Notes under the pieces: generated by a model
What the model was told of the DNA's origin: nothing
What the model saw: the letters and a program-made list of their open reading frames with translations, nothing else
The model's database searches: none
NCBI GenBank assembly: GCA_028565635.1
Contig: JAOXYB010031565.1
Coordinates: forward strand, 1-14,573
Length of the DNA stretch: 14,573 nucleotides
Direction: 5' to 3'
Origin: Phoronis ovalis
Taxonomy: Eukaryota > Phoronida > Phoronidae
Position numbers and translations under genes: made by a program
Shown here: in pieces, positions 9,646-14,573 of the stretch
Layout of the letters: each line of letters opens with the position of its first letter
Position numbering within the stretch: the stretch's first letter is position 1

Positions 9646-9654
9646 AATATATAT
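9646..9654 (-). promoter_or_regulatory. Candidate TATA box of the ALF-like gene
   Basis: On the minus strand this reads TATATATTT, ending 66 bases before the ATG. That spacing would allow transcription to begin about 30 bases on and give a short 5' leader. In AT-rich DNA such motifs are common, so this is a weak assignment. Confidence 0.3.
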
Positions 9655-10214
9655 GTAGAAACGTACAAACATGTATTTATATTTGTGCAAAAAAAATGAT
9701 AACAGAGGTTACCGAGGATGAGAACAGAACAGTATGTTTGTTATTGCAGGATGCGTGCTTGTAAACACTTCAGTACAGACAAAACATTTCTTTATATATT
9801 TTCTCTTTTACAAAATATCAAATGAATTCTGATCTGTAATAACTGAATTAGGATTTAAGGGTAGTAATTAGCAGTACGAGCGACCTAAATATTGTCATGG
9901 TAATTTTCATTGTCATGTACATGTATACAGGTGACATGTAATAAATCTATTGGATATTTAAGGTGTAGATAAATATTATATCCTAAATATAACCTTTATC
10001 GGGCTGCCAATAAAGTACTTTGAGTTTCTGCTTCCGTTTGATTTAGCTTGATCTAGTTGCGTATTCCTGCTTTTTGTTATGTTGGCCTATGTAACAAGGA
10101 GACTTAAAAATTAAAAGTGTATTTACATTACAGTGTTGGCCTTCTTTATTTACTTTTTTTCATTATTGCCAGTAATTTCTGTAATTCCATGAAACTGTTT
10201 TTTTTTTCCTTTAG
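9655..10214. other. Noncoding stretch between the ALF-like gene and the CCP exons
   Basis: It is AT-rich with no supportable exon. It contains the presumed upstream region of the minus-strand gene and ends in the T-run and TTTAG acceptor of the first CCP exon. Confidence 0.45.
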
Positions 10215-10403
10215 CACTGTGTGATCCACTTCCTACAACGTTCATCAACGGAACTGTAAATGTTGACAATGCGGCCTGGCAGCTGACACTTACATGTAAC
10301 ATTGGTTATCACCTATTAGGTGCAAGTGGAACTTCCCTCACCATAGCCTGTAACGCCTTCACTGGAGAATGGCGTCAGATAGTACCGACTTCCGGCTGTG
10401 AAC
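10215..10403 (+). CDS. Sushi/CCP domain exon 1
   Basis: A 189-nt exon, phase 1 at both ends, from a T-rich acceptor (AG at 10213-10214) to GTAACT at 10404. It encodes one complete complement control protein (sushi) module of about 60 residues. It opens LCDPLP, then 'NGTVNV', 'LTLTCNIGYHLLG', 'LTIACNAFTGEW' and closes with 'SGCE'. The four cysteines (C1-C3, C2-C4) and the Trp before the last Cys are in place. CCP modules mediate protein or glycan recognition in complement, selectin-like and scavenger-type proteins. No lesion is seen. The one-module, 1-1 phase exon is the usual design for shuffled sushi domains and joins in frame to the next CCP exon. Confidence 0.85.
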
Positions 10404-10742
10404 GTAACTATTTTAAACAACTTTTTGCTAGTTTTTTTTAGAAAAAATGCTTATATAAATTGAAATATTTTTCTAAAAGTGCGATACATTTCATTTATTA
10501 CAAGACATACAAGAAAATATCCCGGAAAATATGTTTGGGAATGAGTCCACTTAAAAAAATACCACTGAAGTATAATTTGCAACTTACTTTTCTTAGAATT
10601 ATTTGCAGGAACATGATAAAAAATTAAAGTCACTAATTATCACTTAATATGTGAATCATAACCTAGTTTATATTAAACATTTGTTTATCTGGTGATTTGC
10701 AAGACGTTACAAAAATACGCTTTTAACCCTTTTATTTTATAG

Positions 10743-10934
10743 TCATACAATGCGGAGACCCAGAAACGAAACCGAACACATACGTAGTTGGGTTAACGGG
10801 AACAGCATACGGAGATAATGTGCATTATGTGTGTGCTGAGGCTTGGTATGATTCGAGTAATGACAGTAAAACAACTCGTCAATGTGATGCGACGGGGAAT
10901 TGGGCACTGGAGAATTTTCTCAGATGCGATAATC
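10743..10934 (+). CDS. Sushi/CCP domain exon 2
   Basis: A 192-nt exon, phase 1 at both ends, with acceptor TTTATAG at 10742 and donor GTAAGT at 10935. It encodes a second complete CCP module, beginning IQCGDPETKPNTY. It has 'GDNVHYVCAEAWYDS' as the central strand, 'RQCDATGNWAL' near the end with the conserved Trp, and a final Cys in 'FLRCDN'. All four cysteines are present and there is no stop. It splices in phase from the first CCP exon and into the WSC exon at 11192. Confidence 0.85.
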
Positions 10935-11191
10935 GTAAGTAAATGCTTAAATACTAGCAACTAGCTATAAAGTTAAATATGAAGAATTACGTCTAGATGA
11001 TTATATTATGTATCTAATTAGTTACTTGTGAGATAGCATTTTTTAAAATCATAAGTTCAAATTGTAGAAAAATATTCGTTTCTTACCATTTCTAAACTAT
11101 TTTTAATGCGATTTTGTTCTACATACATTTTAAGACTCTCAATTTGTTAACACCAGAAAAATAACACATTGATTTCGCCTTATGCTGTTAG

Positions 11192-11476
11192 GAAAAGACA
11201 AATATTATTATTACAGCTGCTTTAGACCAAACACTGGTATATCCACATCATACTTTGCATCATCTTCTTTCACAGACAATGTGCAAGCATGCAGAAGTTT
11301 TTGTCGAGAAAAAGGATTCCACTACACTGTCAGACTGGGGAAAGTGTTACACCAGTGCGATTGTGCAAGTGACTCAGACTTAGGTCTGCGGATAGAAGAA
11401 TCGGACTGCTTGATTGCCCGTTCAGTGATTACAATTACAGATAGTGACGTGTTCGATGTCTACTTCTCTTGGTCAA
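11192..11476 (+). CDS. WSC domain exon 1
   Basis: A 285-nt exon. I chose the acceptor CCTTATGCTGTTAG at 11191 because it keeps phase 1 with the CCP exon; the stronger-looking CAG at 11216 would break the frame. The donor is GTATGT at 11477. The translation KDKYYYYSCFRPN..., then 'QACRSFCREKGFHYTVRLGK', 'HQCDCAS' and 'EESDCLIA' shows the WSC pattern C...C-x3-C...C-x-C...C. Six cysteines are present; the last two of the usual eight are missing, so the module is short or divergent at its end. WSC domains are extracellular, carbohydrate-associated modules found in polycystin-1, Kremen and fungal wall sensors. Confidence 0.75.
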
Positions 11477-12032
11477 GTATGTAAAAAAAGTATAGGGTAT
11501 TCATGTACCGATCTTTGATATATATGGGTTAATTCCCTTAAAAAGCAATGTTGCCGCTGAAAGAAGTACCCTTTGAAAATATAACCAAATGAATAGCTGC
11601 TAAATAGAATCAATATTCCGAATTTTTATGTATTAAAAATTTTGGACCTAATTCGCTCGGCTTGAAATTTACAACCATGCAGATGTATATTTTATTCTAA
11701 GGTCAAATTATTGAACCTGTATCTTTTTCTGCTATGCCTCTTATAGTTCATTAAGCAATTCTAGAAACTCAATTGAATAATTAATTGAACAATCTAACAG
11801 TTAATTTATTGACTTTCTTGGAAAATTGATCTTTTGTTGATATTAAATAGCAAACGTGTATGATCACAACATTAATGAATTCTGACGAATTAATATCCTG
11901 GATTAATATATACCCGTGGGCTTACTGGTGTCACTCCGTGGATGTTTGCTAATTGATAACCAATTGTTGCACTTAGTTTTGTATTTTAAACTACTGATGA
12001 TGAATCAAAATCTGAATGTCAATCTTTTACAG
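11477..12032 (+). other. Intron between the first and second WSC exons
   Basis: A 556-base intron, phase 1, from GTATGT to CTTTTACAG. It is AT-rich and I see no other feature. Confidence 0.65.
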
Positions 12033-12362
12033 AATGTTATTTGCTTCCTGTTATGGGATCGTCACTTATTGAGAACAGTTACAGCATAGTGTATCAGGAA
12101 GATCAACCAGATAACTCCGGTTTGTGTCCCGAACATTGCTATATGGCTCGCAGTTTCGGTACGCAGTTATCAAAGCAAGCGAAAACAGGTGTTATTGCCT
12201 TAATGACATGAAGCCAAATGGAACACAAGAGAGTGAGCTTGTCTAAAAATTATTGCAGGAACCCTGGAAATTGGTCTGAAACACCACGGTGTTACGTTGC
12301 ATCAGTAGAGACGGATGGTACAGTTGGTGTGACAAGAGGCTCATGTGATGTTTGGAAATTTG
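12033..12362 (+). pseudogene. WSC domain exon 2, interrupted by two compensating frameshifts
   Basis: The exon (acceptor CTTTTACAG at 12032, donor GTCAGT at 12363) is 330 nt, phase 1 at both ends. In the entry frame it reads KCYLLPVMGS... to 'GLCPEHCYMARSF', then degenerates and meets TGA at 12209-12211. Bases 12151-12243 in the frame one base earlier read 'QFRYAVIKASENRCYCLNDM', the expected middle of a WSC domain (C-x-C after 'YAVI'). From about 12242 the original frame resumes as 'SKNYCRNPGNWSETPRCY'. The two breaks (about 12140-12156 and 12230-12244) cancel, so the exon length is still a multiple of three. Taking each segment in its best frame, all eight WSC cysteines can be found. It is either a damaged exon or a site of sequence error. 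Confidence 0.65.
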
Positions 12363-12653
12363 GTCAGTACTTACAGCAAGTTCAAAAATATTATTTCTGA
12401 TAGAGTTATTTCCAGGATCATTTGACTTTCAACTCATAACTTCAAAGACTGTAAGATACATGTAAAAAATACGAGATTGTTTTCTTTCCAACATTAATAA
12501 ATTACACAGGTGCTGCGTATATAACTACACAGTGGCTGTGTTTGTAAATTATAATTCCGTAACATGTGAGATACTGCTATAAAAAGTATGAGTTTGTTAT
12601 ACAGTATTGACAACACTTAACATAAAGTTTATGATATGAGTTTATGATATTAG

Positions 12654-12878
12654 GTTTTCATCTCTTGTGCATTTTTGATGTTGTCTGCTATACGTATGTT
12701 CCATTTGCACAAACATTCGATGATGCTTTGTCCACTTGTCGTGACTTCGGACAAGGAACCAATGTTCTTACATTACACAACTCCATATCTAGCTGGTTAG
12801 CGACAGTTTTCAACAATTCATCACCTTACTTTTCAAGCATATCTTATGACAGAGATTCCTCAGTTATGAGTCAAACTA
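12654..12878 (+). CDS. C-type-lectin-like domain, first half
   Basis: The acceptor is TGATATTAG at 12653, phase 1. The translation 'VVCYTYVPFAQTFDDALSTC' then RDFGQGTNVLTLHNS shows the start of a C-type lectin fold: a CY strand, then a 'tf.dAl..C' helix, then 'L.lHns...WLATVF' for the second helix. The donor is uncertain. GTTTCT at 12879 and GTCAAA at 12870 both leave phase 1 and both are weak; I give the longer. Open reading continues to TAA at 12902-12904. No lesion is seen. C-type-lectin-like modules bind glycans or proteins extracellularly. It is in phase with the WSC exon before and the exon at 13284 after. Confidence 0.68.
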
Positions 12879-13283
12879 GTTTCTTGTTTTTTTTTCATAC
12901 TTAATTGCATGTTACTGCATTTGGTTAAATTTTCTTAGCCTAATATTCTGTGTGTAACTTTTGACTTGTAAGTGTTAATTTTTCATTATCGAAGTAATGA
13001 GAAATTTATAAAATGACAAAATACGCATTCACAAGGCTACGTGAGATCACACATGGTTCTTCTTGGGTTCGATGTAGTTGTAGATGAATGAAATAAGAGC
13101 AATAGAGAAATAGCGATATTTTTAGAGTGATTTTAGAAAAATTGTCATATTTTATAATGTACCAATCAGTCAATTACATAAGCACGCTGTTTTGTGTTTA
13201 TGGTCACAAATGTATTTGTGTAAACATGCATATATATTTTAGTATAATTAGTCTAGTTTAAAATGTTTCCTAAATCGCTACAG
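12879..13283 (+). other. Intron within the C-type-lectin-like domain
   Basis: About 405 bases, phase 1, ending CGCTACAG. It is AT-rich, with no additional feature seen. Confidence 0.5.
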
Positions 13284-13439
13284 GTGCTAAATTCGAAATC
13301 GGAAGGTGGGGTTGGAGTGACGGGATGGCATTTACAGAAGCAATGGAAGCGCTTATCACTCCTACTGACGGCGACTGTACAATATATGACAAATGCAGTA
13401 GTGTCTAGAAATCTTCTAAATGCTGTGAAACAAATCCCG
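13284..13439 (+). pseudogene. C-type-lectin-like domain, second half, with an in-frame TAG
   Basis: A 156-nt exon, phase 1 at both ends, acceptor CGCTACAG at 13283 and donor GTAAGT at 13440. The translation 'AKFEIGRWGWSDGMAFTEAM' contains W-x-W-S-D-G, the strand-3 signature of C-type lectins, followed by 'GDCTIYDKCSSV' then 'KSSKCCETNP' at the end. Between them is TAG (13413-13415), where the family has a conserved Trp ahead of the penultimate Cys; TGG to TAG is a single G-to-A change. Reading frame and cysteines are preserved on both sides and the splice sites look sound, which suggests a recent nonsense mutation. It truncates the protein unless the base is an allele or error. Confidence 0.66.
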
Positions 13440-13635
13440 GTAAGTGCAACAGATATCACGTGAAATTCCTTGTGAAAAATTGATTAATTCAAATGTATGA
13501 TTATAGTTATGAGTTAACTTCATTAGACTTTTTCTGCAAATCATGATACGCAATGGCGAGGTAATGCACTGTATGTCCAAGCATGACTCCTTCTTTATGT
13601 ACTTGATGAATGTTCAATACATTTGTTTTAATTAG

Positions 13636-13776
13636 ATGATGCTGTCATAACCAATATTATGTTGAATATCTATAAACATCAGAACATTGCACCATCAACA
13701 GTATGGTGGCTCGACAATTCCAACTTAAAATATATTAATACTTCTGTTAAATTTCAACCTTTTAATCCAACAAGTG
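13636..13776 (+). CDS. Unassigned lectin-like exon
   Basis: A 141-nt exon with acceptor TTTAATTAG at 13635 and proposed donor GTTAAC at 13777, phase 1 at both ends. The translation includes 'DAVITNIMLNIYKHQNIAPS', then 'TVWWLDNSN' and 'KFQPFNPTSG'. It has no cysteine. The 'VWWLDN' step and the helix before it resemble the middle of a C-type-lectin-like domain, so it may be part of a second lectin module or an extension of the one before, but I cannot assign it firmly. Only 25 bases separate it from the next WSC exon. Without removal of those bases, TAA at 13779-13781 ends the frame. Confidence 0.5.
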
Positions 13777-13801
13777 GTTAACGTACTCGTACCAATTTCA
13801 G
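13777..13801 (+). other. 25-base GT...AG gap, ultra-short or deleted intron
   Basis: The segment starts GTTAAC and ends CAATTTCAG. Removing it joins the flanking frames in phase 1, like every other junction here. At 25 bases it is far below normal animal intron size, so it could be a remnant after deletion of most of an intron. Confidence 0.4.
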
Positions 13802-14080
13802 GATTTGTCGGTTGCTACCATAAGACGGAGTCATCTTACGTGATAATGGATAGTAAGATTCTGGAAAACAGCGTGTTGAGGCTGGATTTCTGTATGATAT
13901 ATTGTCGAGCTCGTGGCTATATGTACGTTATAGCAGATAATAACGACAGAAGTTGTAAATGCATTCATAGTCAACCAATCCGAGGAGTACACGAGTGTGG
14001 AATTGTACCGTGTGAGGGCGCAACATATCAGCAATGTTGGAGCCTGACTAAGTCACCCGGATTTCCACTGATTGATGCAG
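13802..14080 (+). CDS. WSC domain exon 3 (complete eight-cysteine module)
   Basis: A 279-nt exon, phase 1 at both ends, acceptor CAATTTCAG at 13801, donor GTACAT at 14081. The translation begins FVGCYHKTESSY, then 'LDFCMIYCRARGYMYVIA' (C-x3-C and the central aromatic strand), 'RSCKCIHSQPIRG' (C-x-C), and 'HECGIVPCEGATYQQCWSL'. It therefore has all eight WSC cysteines in order and the usual 'C...C.g....C' ending. No stop or frameshift is present. This is the clearest WSC copy in the window and anchors the assignment of the two poorer ones upstream. It splices in phase to the exon at 14392. Confidence 0.82.
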
Positions 14081-14391
14081 GTACATTTCGATAAAAAGCC
14101 TATGAGAGAGCCTGTGTATAGAATCTATAAATTATTATCTTATTTCCTTTTCCGAGAAATGTTTTAACAGGATTGATTATAAATAAAGCAATATTGGCGA
14201 ATGACCAAACTCTTTTCATTAAGTTTCAGGAAGTTACTTTTTCTGTTGCTGGAAATGTAATACGATTTTTAATGATTTTGTTTAGTTTGTTTCTTTTTAA
14301 ATCTATATACGCCAGCATAAAACTATTTGCAACATCTAATGTACATAAAACTAGAGTGATAATAATACAACTTGTCTGTGATATATTTTAG
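14081..14391 (+). other. Intron after the third WSC exon
   Basis: A 311-base intron, phase 1, from GTACAT to ATATTTTAG. It contains an open frame at 14173-14391 rich in Phe/Leu/Ile, but no donor of the right phase follows a domain-like segment, so I treat it as intronic. Confidence 0.55.
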
Positions 14392-14520
14392 TTTACTTCG
14401 ATACCATCATGACTAATTGTGAGGAGCTGTATGCAAACTATGCCTCTGCGTATAGTGAATACTTATTGCCGTTATTGGATATTGATGGTGATGGACAGAC
14501 AACAACAGAATATTGCACAG
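14392..14520 (+). CDS. Exon with a DIDGDG calcium-loop-like motif
   Basis: A 129-nt exon, phase 1 at both ends, acceptor ATATTTTAG at 14391, donor GTAAAA at 14521. The translation has 'MTNCEELYANYASAYSEYLL' followed by 'PLLDIDGDGQTTTEYC'. D-x-D-G-D-G-Q resembles the calcium-binding loop of EF-hand, dockerin or thrombospondin type 3 motifs. The residue at loop position 12 is Tyr, with Glu one place earlier, so it is not a canonical EF-hand. The two cysteines may pair with each other or with the next exon. I do not recognise the domain. Its intact frame and good splice sites show that the gene continues beyond the window. Confidence 0.6.
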
Positions 14521-14573
14521 GTAAAATTCCCATCTTGAATACAGAGTAATGTCATAGAGGGACAGATATATGC

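Noticed and set aside
11217-11476. Acceptor TTATTACAG at 11216 for the first WSC exon
   Set aside because: It looks good but gives the wrong phase after the CCP exon; the TTAG at 11191 keeps the frame.
12140-12244. Programmed ribosomal frameshifting in the WSC exon
   Set aside because: No slippery heptamer and downstream pseudoknot pattern is evident, and two opposite shifts within 100 bases are better explained by indels or sequence error.
12242-12362. Kringle domain suggested by NYCRNPGN...PRCY
   Set aside because: It is the C-terminal third of a WSC module whose first two thirds lie just upstream; the N-terminal kringle cysteines and the W-x-Y-C ending are absent.
14173-14391. Hydrophobic open frame that could be a membrane-spanning exon
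   Set aside because: The flanking exons already join in phase 1; the good donor candidate here is phase 0, and the hydrophobicity follows from T-rich intronic sequence.

Overview
The window is AT-rich, intron-containing animal DNA, most likely from an invertebrate. It has short exons bounded by GT...AG sites, an almost exclusive use of phase 1 introns, and extracellular domains typical of metazoa (laminin-G-like, EGF-like, discoidin, sushi/CCP, WSC, C-type lectin). There is no prokaryotic gene organisation. The species cannot be named from this sequence. One gene resembles anti-lipopolysaccharide factors, which are best known from horseshoe crabs and crustaceans, but that alone does not fix the phylum.

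Plus strand, left part (1-3664): a laminin-G-like exon running in from outside the window, then an EGF-like exon at 2074-2217. Next come two exons that together make a discoidin (F5/8 type C) domain, but with a frameshift and an in-frame stop. A further broken coding-like stretch reaches about 3664. A 222 bp inverted-repeat element (MITE-like) sits in the first intron at 441-662.

Middle part (3665-10214): mostly noncoding AT-rich DNA. It contains a compact three-exon gene on the minus strand (9579 down to 7923). That gene encodes a 149-residue secreted protein with the two-cysteine loop and following basic motif of anti-lipopolysaccharide factors (ALF/scygonadin family). Unusually, it has two extra cysteines and a loop that is not strongly basic.

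Plus strand, right part (10215-14520): a chain of exons, each a multiple of three long and phase 1 at both ends. They encode CCP, CCP, WSC, WSC, C-type-lectin-like (two exons), an unassigned lectin-like exon, WSC, and an exon with a DxDGDG calcium-loop-like motif. The chain continues past the window. It reads as the ectodomain of a large secreted or membrane-anchored carbohydrate-binding protein. Several exons are damaged: compensating frameshifts in the second WSC, a TAG where a conserved Trp is expected in the lectin domain, and a 25-nt 'intron'. The locus is therefore either a decaying gene, a null allele, or a sequence with assembly errors. The left and right exon groups may be one gene hosting the ALF-like gene in an intron, or two neighbouring genes; exon phase allows one gene but does not prove it.
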